Shown here one piece after another: positions 6,383 to 15,163 of a DNA stretch of 43,880 nucleotides. The stretch comes from an uncultured Mycoplasmatota bacterium (GTDB lineage Bacteria > Bacillota_I > Bacilli_A > RF39 > UBA660): NCBI GenBank assembly GCA_946486465.1, contig CAMLTY010000005.1, positions 1 to 43,880 on the forward strand, written 5' to 3'. Each line of letters begins with the position of its first letter. Within the stretch, counting starts at the first letter, position 1. Below the pieces are notes generated by a model, which was not told where the DNA came from, ran no database searches, and saw nothing but the letters and a program-made list of their open reading frames with translations. The translations under genes and the position numbers were made by a program.

Positions 6383-9170
6383 ATTATTATTAGTTCCATT
6401 AGTTATTGCTACAGCAGGTTTTGGTGTATGGTTATCTAATGTTAATGATGTTAATGCTGAGAATAATCCTGTATGTTCAGCAGAAGATTTTAGAGATGAA
6501 TACTTAACAAAAATAAGTGTTGAATATAATGGTGATACAACGACTCTTACAAATAATTCTGGTTTAAATTTAGATTATAAGTTTCTAAAAGATGCTGATA
6601 CTACAAATGAAGTTACTGGTAGTTTAGAAAATGGTGGTAATGTTAGTTTTACAGTATCTGATGGTGGTTTAATTTACTTTTATTTACAAGATGAGATGAG
6701 TGATCCTTGTTTAGCTAATGCTGGTGAAGAGATTGGTAAAATTGAATTTAATAATGAGGGACTTATAGATAATCCACTATATTATGATTCAATTTGTGTT
6801 AATTATCGTAATAAATGGGGTAATAATACTACGATGCAAAATGCTGTTCCTTATTGTTATTCTACTCAAACTTATAGTTCTTACTCTAGGGAAGAAGTAC
6901 AAGGATGGATTGATACTGCTGAATCTTTATATAATAGTATAAATTCTGGTAGTAATACTGATATTACAATAGATGATTCTTATAAAGAAGTTTCAGATGT
7001 TAAAAATACAGAAAAACTTGTTTGTGATGCTTTTAGTAATAATAATTATGAAACTATGCATAAGTATTATCATATTGGTACAGATGATGATGGGGCTGGA
7101 TGTAAAGTCACTTGTAAAGAAGAGATAGAAGTTAATTTTAGTGATCCTGTAGCGACACAAGCTGGTATGTGCTTTCAATATTTAATTGAAATTAAATCTA
7201 AAGTAACTTGTGATTCTAGTTATACAGCTGCTCCACCTACAAGAAAGCAAGTATGTTATCCTGCACCTGTATGTGTTTCTGGTAGTTCTTCTTATGATGC
7301 AGGTGGTCCTAATGAAGAATTTGATAGTTGTGTAAAGTCATGTGATGGTGGTAAATATACCCAAAAATGTATAGATAGTTGTTACTATAAGGTATATAAA
7401 AATAGTGGTTCTACTAAAACAGCAAATGATGGTACTTTTACAAAAGATGAAATAAAGGCTCTTAGTCCATTATATGTACCAACTGATACTTTTTATGAAG
7501 CTAGAAAGATGGCTAATAACTGTAGTTGGTCTAATGCACAACAGTTATATGAATTAAGACAGAAATATCCTGGAGGCTATTATAGCAATGGTAGTTGGAT
7601 TCAGTCTGGTACTTGTCCTAGTGCTCTTGGTCCTTATTACTTTAGAAGTCTTGCTCAAACACAAAAGACTATTAATATGATGAATGGTACTTACTCTTAT
7701 AGTGGTGGTGCTAATGGATATGATCCTGATGGTAATGGTATTTTAAGAGAGAACTATGGTGGATATTATTGTAGTGATTCATGTTATTGGTCAGGAAGTT
7801 GCGGTTCTGATACTGTCTTGACGGAAACACTTGCTCAAGAACAATATGAGAAAGAGGTTCAGGAATATATGTCTAAAAAGCAAGCTTGTGAACAAAAGGC
7901 TGCTACTTGTACAAATGAAACGACAAGTTATGAGATTGTTGTTGATAATGTTGATAATGATAATAACACTGACGACGATGAAGAAAAATTTTCTTCTTCA
8001 CAAAAATTAAATAGTACTAATGTCACTGGTGATTTTCCTGATATGGTTATTCTTACAGATGGTTCATGTGAGGATGGAAAAGATGATCCATGGCATTATC
8101 ATAATATAATTACTTTCCCTGGTACATGGCTTAATAATAAGACTGGTATGCCTGTTCATTCTATGGATCCTGGTCGTGAAGATTTCTATACTTATGTTGG
8201 TAATCAATATTGTACTAAATTAAATTCGGTTCCAGTTAATACAGCTTGGTATGATTGGAAAGTAAATCAAAACGGAAATCCTAATGCTCTTACAGATAGT
8301 CAAAAACAAGCGATAGAAGATGTTACTGAGATGAATATTAATGGTCATATAGATAATTATGGTTACTTTGGTTGGAATTTTGATGTTAGCTGTTTCTATG
8401 CTTTAGATAATCCTACTTCATGTGATCCTAAAGAAGAAGAGTGTATTCCAAATCCTAATGATGAAATCGTAAATCCTGGATGTCCTCCAACTGATCCTAA
8501 TTGGCCAGATTGTGATCCAGACGGAGATAGTGAGGAAGAACCGCCAATAAATAATTACGATTATAGACCTATTTCTCTTGATAATTTATTCCCAGATAGG
8601 GTTACACAAACTAGTTCTACTGATGCTAGTAAAGATATAGTAGCTTCTAACTTAATAAATGAGGTTGAGAGTTTAAAAAACAATGACTTTGTTAAAGTTG
8701 CTGATACTGATAGTAGAGCGATAGGCTTTAACTGGACTTGTGCAGCGACTAACTTAGAAAATCCTGATTATTTGGTACAACCAGTTACTTTAATAAATCA
8801 AATTCAGGCTTTAGGTGATAGTATTTATGATGATGATAGATATCTTGATTATCATATTGTTCTTACACCAGAAACTATGAATAAAGTTAGAAAATATAAT
8901 TCTGATTATGATAGCTATGTTCAACCTTCAGGTATTGCGGCTGAGGAGAAAGGTATAATTTTAAATGCTGGTAGTAATAAAACTTCAGGTATTACGGTTT
9001 ATAAGAGCTATTTACTTCATAAAGTTCTTAATAGTAATGAATTGTTAAAGAGTGGTTTAATTGGATGTAATAATGAAGACGATGGTACTTGCGTTAATGT
9101 AGTTGATACTACAACTAGTTGTTACAATGAATATATGGCAGAATCCACTATCTTGAAAGGAGCTGAATAA
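6366..9170 (+). CDS. Giant cysteine-rich secreted protein
   Basis: About 934 residues. GTG at 6360 and ATGs at 6366 and 6369 are possible starts. The AGAAGG Shine-Dalgarno favours an ATG, and the gene overlaps the sortase end. A signal peptide is clear (KKFKLLLVPLVIATAGFGVW) with likely cleavage after VNA. The mature part contains nearly forty cysteines by eye, often in close pairs (CSDSCYWSGSC, CKVTC, CIDSC). It also has Asp/Asn/Gly/Tyr-rich sequence, a DDEE acidic patch and a Pro/Cys/Asp segment near residues 700-725. No C-terminal TM or LPxTG motif is present, so it is probably released or held by partners. I recognise no family. Its place between sortase and pilus genes suggests a tip, shaft or extracellular part of the machine. 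Confidence 0.82.
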   Translation: MMKKFKLLLVPLVIATAGFGVWLSNVNDVNAENNPVCSAEDFRDEYLTKISVEYNGDTTTLTNNSGLNLDYKFLKDADTTNEVTGSLENGGNVSFTVSDGGLIYFYLQDEMSDPCLANAGEEIGKIEFNNEGLIDNPLYYDSICVNYRNKWGNNTTMQNAVPYCYSTQTYSSYSREEVQGWIDTAESLYNSINSGSNTDITIDDSYKEVSDVKNTEKLVCDAFSNNNYETMHKYYHIGTDDDGAGCKVTCKEEIEVNFSDPVATQAGMCFQYLIEIKSKVTCDSSYTAAPPTRKQVCYPAPVCVSGSSSYDAGGPNEEFDSCVKSCDGGKYTQKCIDSCYYKVYKNSGSTKTANDGTFTKDEIKALSPLYVPTDTFYEARKMANNCSWSNAQQLYELRQKYPGGYYSNGSWIQSGTCPSALGPYYFRSLAQTQKTINMMNGTYSYSGGANGYDPDGNGILRENYGGYYCSDSCYWSGSCGSDTVLTETLAQEQYEKEVQEYMSKKQACEQKAATCTNETTSYEIVVDNVDNDNNTDDDEEKFSSSQKLNSTNVTGDFPDMVILTDGSCEDGKDDPWHYHNIITFPGTWLNNKTGMPVHSMDPGREDFYTYVGNQYCTKLNSVPVNTAWYDWKVNQNGNPNALTDSQKQAIEDVTEMNINGHIDNYGYFGWNFDVSCFYALDNPTSCDPKEEECIPNPNDEIVNPGCPPTDPNWPDCDPDGDSEEEPPINNYDYRPISLDNLFPDRVTQTSSTDASKDIVASNLINEVESLKNNDFVKVADTDSRAIGFNWTCAATNLENPDYLVQPVTLINQIQALGDSIYDDDRYLDYHIVLTPETMNKVRKYNSDYDSYVQPSGIAAEEKGIILNAGSNKTSGITVYKSYLLHKVLNSNELLKSGLIGCNNEDDGTCVNVVDTTTSCYNEYMAESTILKGAE

Positions 9171-9171
9171 T

Positions 9172-9633
9172 ATGAATAAAGCAATGTTAGTTCTTGGTAT
9201 TATTCTTTTAGCTGTTATTACTTTTGGAGTTGTTAATATTGTTCAGAACTATCAGACAGGTAATGAGCTTGATTATTACTTGCTAAGAGAAACAGCAGAA
9301 GCGGCAATGACTGATGCAGTTGATGTTGGTTATTACCGCTTAAGCGGTTTGCTTAGAATTGATAAAGAAAAGTTTGTTGAAAGTTTTATTAGACGTTTTG
9401 CTCAAAATGTATCTAATAATAGAACTTATGATATTGGTTTTTATGATATAAATGAAACACCACCTAAAGTTAGTATTTTGGTTAAGTCTGATACTGCTGC
9501 TAGTATAAATGGGGAGTCTGTTGAACTTACTAATAGAGTAAATGTAATATTAGAATCTAGATATTATGAGAATAAGTATGTAACAGATATGACTAGAGCA
9601 GGTAAACTTGATTATAGTGATGTTGATGAGTAA
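9172..9633 (+). CDS. Pseudopilin-like membrane-anchored protein (DUF5411-like)
   Basis: 153 residues, starting one base after the previous stop and preceded by AAAGGAG. An N-terminal hydrophobic helix (about 4-25) is followed by an amphipathic stretch and a small alpha/beta domain. This is the layout of TadE-like or other minor pilins. The sequence also recalls a family listed as DUF5411, but that assignment is from memory and weak. The next gene is CpaB-like, so a role as minor pilin or assembly factor is reasonable. Confidence 0.7.
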   Translation: MNKAMLVLGIILLAVITFGVVNIVQNYQTGNELDYYLLRETAEAAMTDAVDVGYYRLSGLLRIDKEKFVESFIRRFAQNVSNNRTYDIGFYDINETPPKVSILVKSDTAASINGESVELTNRVNVILESRYYENKYVTDMTRAGKLDYSDVDE

Positions 9634-9650
9634 GAATAAGGAGGGATTTT

Positions 9651-10475
9651 ATGAATAATTTACTTGTTGGAATAAAGAAATTCTTAACTAATAAAAATAC
9701 AGTTACTGTTGTTGGTGTAATAATTGCTATTATAGTACTCTATGTTGGTTATAATATGCGTATTAATCAAGCGATTACACCTGTCAGTGTACCTTATGCA
9801 ATTGAAGAGATTAATCCTCGAACACAAATTACAGAAGATATGGTTAGTACTATGGAAATTCCTCAGTCTATGGTTAATGATAATATAATAACTAATAGTG
9901 CGGATGTTATTGATATGTATTCTAATGGTGATAGCGTTATTCCTGAAGGTAGCTTGTTCTATAAAAGAAGTGTTGTATCTCGTGAACAATTACCTGATAG
10001 TATAATTTTAGATTATCCTAAAGGATATGTACTATATAACTTAGATGTTGATATGGCTAGTACTTATAGTAATTCTATTTATCCTGGTAATTATATTGAT
10101 ATTTATCTAAAAGTTCAAAATGCACAAAATGCTGATGGTACGATTGTTACTGATGATAGAATTATGGTTGGTAAATTATTGTCTAATGTTAAAGTTCTTG
10201 CTGTATTTGATAGTAGTGGTAATAATGTTTTTGCTAACTTAGATGATAAGACAGTACCGGCTCAGATTATCTTTGCTATTCCTGAAGAATATCATATATT
10301 GCTTCGTAAAGCTAGTTTCTTAAGAGCTTATGAGTCTGAGATTATACCTGTTCCTACAGCAGAATCATTAGCAGATGAGCCAGGAGATGTTACTTTATCT
10401 AGTGAAGATTTAAGAAACTTTATTAATAATGTTACAGCGATGACTGAAGAAGATTTAGCCTATACGCAACAATAA
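9651..10475 (+). CDS. cpaB: CpaB/RcpC-like pilus assembly protein (SAF domain)
   Basis: 274 residues with a TM at about 19-38. Next comes a SAF-type beta-clip region (PVSVPYAIEEINPRTQITED ... EGSLFYKRSV), then the CpaB/RcpC C-terminal part with YPGNYIDIYLKV and a VPAQIIFAIPEEYH segment. In Tad pili, CpaB/RcpC is an envelope protein of the secretion apparatus, and in monoderms it probably sits at the outer face of the membrane. AGGAGG precedes the ATG. It lies directly upstream of the CpaF-like ATPase, as is common in tad loci. Confidence 0.85.
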   Translation: MNNLLVGIKKFLTNKNTVTVVGVIIAIIVLYVGYNMRINQAITPVSVPYAIEEINPRTQITEDMVSTMEIPQSMVNDNIITNSADVIDMYSNGDSVIPEGSLFYKRSVVSREQLPDSIILDYPKGYVLYNLDVDMASTYSNSIYPGNYIDIYLKVQNAQNADGTIVTDDRIMVGKLLSNVKVLAVFDSSGNNVFANLDDKTVPAQIIFAIPEEYHILLRKASFLRAYESEIIPVPTAESLADEPGDVTLSSEDLRNFINNVTAMTEEDLAYTQQ

Positions 10476-10491
10476 GGGAGTGATTTAGATT

Positions 10492-11706
10492 ATGAACGAT
10501 TCCATATTTGATAAACTGGATTTTGGACTTTTTGAACCTTTAATTAAAGATGATGATATAACGGATATTTCTTATTGCAATCATGGACAGATATGGGTTC
10601 GTTCTTTATCTCAAGGTTCTAAGAGAGTTGAAATAGAAGGAATAAGTGATTCTTTTGTAGAAAAATTAGCTTTTCAGTGTTCTAATGTTATGGGAACTAC
10701 ATTTAATGGGGCTAATCCATTTCTTGATGCTGAATCTACAGAACTTCGTCTTAACTTTGTTCATGATTCTATTGCAACTAATGGAATAGCAGTTGTTATT
10801 CGTAAGACTCCTGCTAAGATTAGATTATCAAGAGAAAAATTACTTAGCGAAGATTATTTTACTGCCAATATTCATGATATCCTAATGAAATGTGTTGAAG
10901 GACATTGTAATATTATGGTAAGTGGAGAGACTGGTTCAGGTAAGACAGAATTTGTTAAATATCTTGCTAGCCATACTAAAGAGGACGAGAAGATTATTAC
11001 AATTGAAGATACTTTGGAACTTCATTTGGATAAGATATTTCCACATCGTGATATTGTTGCTATGAAAACTAATAATGTAGCTAGTTATTCCGAGGTCCTT
11101 GTTACTTGTATGAGACAAAACCCTAAGTGGATTTTGTTATCAGAGGTTCGTAGTGCTGAAGCGGTTACAGCTGTTCGTAACTCTATATCATCAGGACATA
11201 ATATTTTATCTACAATTCATGCTGATAAAGCTAGTGCTATCCCTTATCGTATGTATTCACTTTTGGAAAGTGATATAGATGTAGATCAATTTTTAACAAC
11301 AATTTACCGTTATATTCAATTGGGTGTTCATATTAAAGCATATTATAGTAAAGAATATGGTAAATTCCATCGTGAAGTTGATGAAGTTGTAGAGTTTTAT
11401 GTTGATGATGATAATAAACCTCAGACTCATGTTCTTTATCAAAAGACTTTTGGTAAAGCACCAGTACAAAATATGCCTACTGAACATTTGAAAGAATATC
11501 TTGAAAATCAAAATATTTTTATTGATAATTTATTTACTAAAGGTGATTCAATGAGTAATATTGATGATGCTGTTAATGCTGTTGATAATTCTGTTAATTT
11601 TAATCAACAATCTGTTAATGTAGTGGAGTCTCCTAACTTTAATAATGTTAATCAAGTTAATAATACTACTCAAGTATCATTTGCTAATGATACTGAGATA
11701 GTTTAA
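10492..11706 (+). CDS. cpaF: CpaF/TadA secretion ATPase (VirB11/PulE superfamily)
   Basis: 404 residues, cytoplasmic. Walker A is GETGSGKT at 145-152. The Asp/His boxes are represented by ILLSEVRSAEA (Walker B region) and STIHADKAS (His243). The N-terminal domain before residue 120 is the usual sensor-like part. This hexameric ATPase powers Tad pilus assembly and is homologous to VirB11 of T4SS. The last 70 or so residues are an Asn/Val-rich low-complexity tail (SVNFNQQSVNVV) that ordinary CpaF lacks. AAGGGAG precedes the ATG. TadB- and TadC-like genes follow immediately, the standard order. Confidence 0.95.
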   Translation: MNDSIFDKLDFGLFEPLIKDDDITDISYCNHGQIWVRSLSQGSKRVEIEGISDSFVEKLAFQCSNVMGTTFNGANPFLDAESTELRLNFVHDSIATNGIAVVIRKTPAKIRLSREKLLSEDYFTANIHDILMKCVEGHCNIMVSGETGSGKTEFVKYLASHTKEDEKIITIEDTLELHLDKIFPHRDIVAMKTNNVASYSEVLVTCMRQNPKWILLSEVRSAEAVTAVRNSISSGHNILSTIHADKASAIPYRMYSLLESDIDVDQFLTTIYRYIQLGVHIKAYYSKEYGKFHREVDEVVEFYVDDDNKPQTHVLYQKTFGKAPVQNMPTEHLKEYLENQNIFIDNLFTKGDSMSNIDDAVNAVDNSVNFNQQSVNVVESPNFNNVNQVNNTTQVSFANDTEIV

Positions 11707-11722
11707 AGAAAGGAGGGGTTTT

Positions 11723-12616
11723 ATGGTACTATTTTTACTGTTAGTAATTGCACTTATTGTTTTATTATATAGAAATTATAAGGGTCAAAATGTTTCTAAA
11801 TATATTACTGATCAAGTACAGGCAATATATGATAAATTCGCACCTTACTCTTATAAAGTAGTAAGGGAAAAGACTAAACAGTTAGGACAAGAATATACAG
11901 CAAGGCAATATCTTATTCAAATTTTAATTATGGGTGGTTTTGCTTTAGTTGTTACTTATTTATATTTCTATAATATAGTAGTATCATTGATTTATGTAGT
12001 TATTACAATATCATTTGTGCCTTATTTATCTTTTTTAAGATGTAAAAGAATTTATAGTGAGTTTATATTTGAACAAGTTCAAATATATACAACTAATGTT
12101 ATTATGGAATTTGCAACTACACAAAGTTTTGTTAAATCGCTTGAAGGGGTTAGAGATTCGGGAGTTTTAGAAGATCCTGTTCTAACTGACGTTAATCATA
12201 TGATTGATATGGCATATGAAGATGGAGCGATTGATGGAGCTTTAAAGTTTTTTAGTGATAAGTATCCATATTATATCGTTAAAAATATGCATCAGTTATT
12301 TTTACAAATAACTAAAGAAGGAGCTAGGGATACTGGAGAGAGTTTGGAAAATATGCAACTTGATATCGATACTCTTGTTGAGAGTGTATATAGAGATAGA
12401 ATGGATAGAGCGACCTTTCATAGAAAATTTTTACAATATGGAGTTATGCTGTTTCTTTTAGTTATGCTTATTCAATATATGCTTGGAAGCGATAGTTATG
12501 TTGAACTAATTAAAAGTATTTGGGTTCAAATCGTGCTTCACTTTATTATTATATTTAATTGTTATTTCCTTTTAAAAGGGGAAAGATATTATAATGAGAA
12601 TGTGGGGGTTGAATAA
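11723..12616 (+). CDS. tadB: TadB-like inner-membrane platform protein (GspF domain)
   Basis: 297 residues with hydrophobic helices near residues 1-15, 75-115, 240-260 and 265-285, framing a cytoplasmic GspF/T2SSF-type helical domain (SFVKSLEGVRDSG, LQITKEGARDTGESLENM). TadB and TadC form the membrane platform on which the CpaF ATPase acts. AAAGGAGGGG before the ATG is a very strong ribosome binding site. The following TadC-like gene starts two bases after this stop, which suggests translational coupling. Confidence 0.87.
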   Translation: MVLFLLLVIALIVLLYRNYKGQNVSKYITDQVQAIYDKFAPYSYKVVREKTKQLGQEYTARQYLIQILIMGGFALVVTYLYFYNIVVSLIYVVITISFVPYLSFLRCKRIYSEFIFEQVQIYTTNVIMEFATTQSFVKSLEGVRDSGVLEDPVLTDVNHMIDMAYEDGAIDGALKFFSDKYPYYIVKNMHQLFLQITKEGARDTGESLENMQLDIDTLVESVYRDRMDRATFHRKFLQYGVMLFLLVMLIQYMLGSDSYVELIKSIWVQIVLHFIIIFNCYFLLKGERYYNENVGVE

Positions 12617-12618
12617 GT

Positions 12619-13398
12619 ATGGAAATAGTATTTGTTGCAGTAATAATTTTATTTATTTTAGTTTATAATAAAACAATAGATAAAAATCAATTTATTAATG
12701 ATAATAAAAAGTATTTTGAAATATTAAGAGAGTCTGATTATGATTTTCTTGTTTATGCTAAGTATGGTGACAGTGCTACTCCTAATGTATTATTCCAAAA
12801 GAGAGTGATTTGGGCTATTGGTGTTTTCTTTGTATTTATGTTTATATTTATTGATAATGTTACGGCTTTAAATGTTATTCTTGCTATTTTAGTAGCTGCT
12901 CTTGTCTTTAAAATGCCTTATATGCAGTTAAAAAAATATTATAAAGCTCATTTGCATCAAATTGATATAATGTTGCCATACTATTTAAAGAGTTTAGAAA
13001 TATTGATACAACATTATACTGTGCCTGTGGCGATTGGTAAAAGTATAAATGATGCTCCTGATATTTTTAAACCTGGGCTTCGAGAATTAATTGAAAAGAT
13101 TAATTCTGGTGATTCTAGTATAAATCCATATATGGATTTTGCTAACACATATCCAGTTAGGGATTCTATGAGAATGATGCGTCTTTTATATCGTTTAGGT
13201 CTTGGTGGGCAAGAGAAGAAGCAAGAGAGACTTTTAATGTTTTCTAGAACGGTTTCTAATCTTCAACAAAAGGCAAGAGAAACTAAATATAAAGAGCGTC
13301 TTGATCATATGGGAAATCAGACAATGATTATGCTTGTTGTAACTGGTGTTAGTGTTATGATTGTAATATTGGCGTCAATGTTAACAATGATTGCATAA
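12619..13398 (+). CDS. tadC: TadC-like inner-membrane platform protein
   Basis: 259 residues with a TM at the N-terminus (about 2-17), two close helices (about 62-105), a helical GspF-like cytoplasmic region (HQIDIMLPYYLKSLEILIQH ... RMMRLLYRLGLGG) and a C-terminal TM (about 233-256). Order and topology match TadC next to TadB. An extended -10 promoter lies just after the stop, so this marks the end of a sub-block before the pilin gene. Confidence 0.85.
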   Translation: MEIVFVAVIILFILVYNKTIDKNQFINDNKKYFEILRESDYDFLVYAKYGDSATPNVLFQKRVIWAIGVFFVFMFIFIDNVTALNVILAILVAALVFKMPYMQLKKYYKAHLHQIDIMLPYYLKSLEILIQHYTVPVAIGKSINDAPDIFKPGLRELIEKINSGDSSINPYMDFANTYPVRDSMRMMRLLYRLGLGGQEKKQERLLMFSRTVSNLQQKARETKYKERLDHMGNQTMIMLVVTGVSVMIVILASMLTMIA

Positions 13399-13404
13399 AA
13401 AGTA

Positions 13405-13433
13405 GTTACAAAATTAAAATTATTTGTTATAAT
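13405..13433 (+). promoter_or_regulatory. Extended -10 promoter before the Flp-like pilin gene
   Basis: GTTACA (13405-13410), a 17-base spacer, then TATAAT (13428-13433) preceded by TGT. This would give the pilin gene transcription beyond that from the operon start. Confidence 0.65.
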
Positions 13434-13466
13434 TATATTTGTAAGATATGAAAGGAGAGATGTTTA

Positions 13467-13628
13467 ATGAAGGAAGCAACTGGAGAGTTAAACATGACTG
13501 TAGTAACTATCGTATTAATTGGTGTTATTGCTGCATTTTTTGCAATATTCTGGCCTAATGTTATTCAACCAGCAATCCAAAATAGTTGGAATGATAATGT
13601 TAATTCTCAAATTAACACTGTTAAATAG
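13467..13628 (+). CDS. Flp-like major pilin candidate, 53 residues
   Basis: This short gene is easy to miss. ATG at 13467 follows AAAGGAGAG at good spacing. The product starts KEATGELNMTVVTIVLIGV, has one hydrophobic helix (about 9-30) and a short polar tail ending NVNSQINTVK. That layout, and its place after cpaF-tadB-tadC and before a TadE-like gene, match Flp/Tad major pilins. The Gly6-Glu7 pair before the helix could be a processing region, but the canonical prepilin-peptidase site is not clear, and no prepilin peptidase (TadV) gene is seen in the window. It has its own promoter, as expected for an abundant subunit. Confidence 0.75.
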   Translation: MKEATGELNMTVVTIVLIGVIAAFFAIFWPNVIQPAIQNSWNDNVNSQINTVK

Positions 13629-13661
13629 TTAGATAAGAAATATGTTAGGATGTGATAATTA

Positions 13662-14108
13662 ATGAGAGATGCAATAGGACAAGTTTTTACTTTACAAATT
13701 ATATTAGCTTTTGTTCTTTTAATTAATGGATATATGGCTTATTCTGTCAATTATACTAGAGCATTTCGAGTTAAGAATCAAATCGTTAATATTATTGAAC
13801 AATATGAAGGCCCTTATAATGATGAAGCACTTGAGAAAATAAATAGTTATATTAATCAAATAACTTATAATGTAAATAATCAACAACTATTAAATTTTCA
13901 AAATGATAATCCTGATGCTGAGTGTCCTAACTATAATGGATGGTGTTATGTTCCACATAATGTAACTACTAATGATGGTGATGGAGAAAGACAGGGTACT
14001 TATTATACAGTTGTTACATTTGTTAATATTGATATTCCTGTAATTAATAATATCTTAGGATTAGGGAATTTTTTAAGAGTTGTAGGTGAAACTAGGACAA
14101 TCTATTGA
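13662..14108 (+). CDS. TadE-like pseudopilin
   Basis: 148 residues. MRDAIGQVF is followed by a hydrophobic helix (about 9-29) and an external domain with one Cys pair (AECPNYNGWCYV). This fits TadE/TadF-type minor pilins that follow the major pilin gene. No strong Shine-Dalgarno is evident (TTAGGATGTG lies upstream), which suggests lower expression than the preceding pilin. The stop is TGA. Confidence 0.7.
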   Translation: MRDAIGQVFTLQIILAFVLLINGYMAYSVNYTRAFRVKNQIVNIIEQYEGPYNDEALEKINSYINQITYNVNNQQLLNFQNDNPDAECPNYNGWCYVPHNVTTNDGDGERQGTYYTVVTFVNIDIPVINNILGLGNFLRVVGETRTIY

Positions 14109-14128
14109 TAGGAAAAGGAGTGATATAA

Positions 14129-15109
14129 TTGAACGTTATAATTGCTAATGAAGCGAAAGGAATGCTATCTACTTTAGATATTGATGTTATTAAGAGTGTT
14201 GATGGTGTTCATACAGCTGATGAAATTGTTGAAATGTTCAAGAACTTCTTTTATGCAAGAATGATTTTAGATATTACGGCAATTAAAGATTATGAGGATA
14301 TAACTAATATCCAAAAAATATCTATTGGTCTCGATGCTGATAAAATCATTCTTTTGCTTCCTAATACAGAAGCTTCAACTTCTAGTGCTTACCTATCTAA
14401 AATAATTTCAATGGGGATTTATAATTTTACTACAACTGTTGATGGAATTAAATATTTTTTAGATCATCCCAATACATATAAAGATGTAGCTCATATTCAG
14501 CAACTTAATGATTTATCTACAACTATTAATGAAAAAGTAGTTTCTGGTTCTAGAATTATTGGAATTAAAAATATTACTGATCATGCAGGAAGTACTACAC
14601 TTATTTATATGTTAAAAAAAGAGTTGGAACAGTCTTATGGTATGAGTGTAATTGCTATTGAAGTTAATAGGCATGATTTTCTATATTTTAATAGTAGTAA
14701 TATGATTTCTGTTGATGATGAACATTTAATGACTGAGATTGTTAAGCATAATGATGTCTTAATAATATTGATAGATTTGAATGATTCTAGTAATGAAGGG
14801 GCTTGTAATGATGTTTTATATTTAATAGAGCCTTCTAGTATTAGACTTAATAAATTAATGAAAAGAGATAGGCGAATATTTGATGAGTTAAAAGGTAAAA
14901 AGATAGTTTTAAATATGAGTTTACTTTCTAATAGTGATATTATGGATTTCGAATATGAAGGTAAGACTAAAGTCTTTTATAATATTCCACCATTAAATGA
15001 TAGAGTTAAGAATCCTGTGCTTGGAGATTTTCTATCTAAGATAGGACTTATTAATAAAACTAAGGAAAAAGAGAGTGGGGGTAAAATATTTGGCTTATTT
15101 AAGCGGTAA
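14129..15109 (+). CDS. TadZ/CpaE-like protein with degenerate P-loop
   Basis: 326 residues, starting at TTG (14129) after GGAAAAGGAG. Residues 1-110 form a receiver-like alpha/beta domain and residues 140-310 a MinD/ParA-like domain, the two-part layout of TadZ/CpaE pilus-localisation proteins. The expected Walker A (KGGxGKT) is reduced to TDHAGSTTL, with no lysine between Gly and Ser/Thr. ATP hydrolysis is therefore doubtful. The likely role is polar or septal positioning of the CpaF-driven machine. Confidence in the family comes as much from context as from sequence. Confidence 0.7.
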   Translation: MNVIIANEAKGMLSTLDIDVIKSVDGVHTADEIVEMFKNFFYARMILDITAIKDYEDITNIQKISIGLDADKIILLLPNTEASTSSAYLSKIISMGIYNFTTTVDGIKYFLDHPNTYKDVAHIQQLNDLSTTINEKVVSGSRIIGIKNITDHAGSTTLIYMLKKELEQSYGMSVIAIEVNRHDFLYFNSSNMISVDDEHLMTEIVKHNDVLIILIDLNDSSNEGACNDVLYLIEPSSIRLNKLMKRDRRIFDELKGKKIVLNMSLLSNSDIMDFEYEGKTKVFYNIPPLNDRVKNPVLGDFLSKIGLINKTKEKESGGKIFGLFKR

Positions 15110-15112
15110 TAA

Positions 15113-15141
15113 TTGACAAATTGGAATAATTTGTATATTAT
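15113..15141 (+). promoter_or_regulatory. Strong promoter before the first VirB2-like gene
   Basis: TTGACA (15113-15118, exact consensus), a 17-base spacer and TATTAT (15136-15141). The TTG of this -35 box is in frame with the downstream gene but is not a credible start codon. Confidence 0.7.
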
Positions 15142-15163
15142 TATTGTAAGTGGAGGAGATTTT

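Noticed and set aside
15113-15163. A longer start (TTG 15113) for the first VirB2-like protein
   Set aside because: The TTG is part of an exact TTGACA box with a matching -10 at 17 bases, and the ATG at 15164 has a strong GGAGGAG at ideal spacing.
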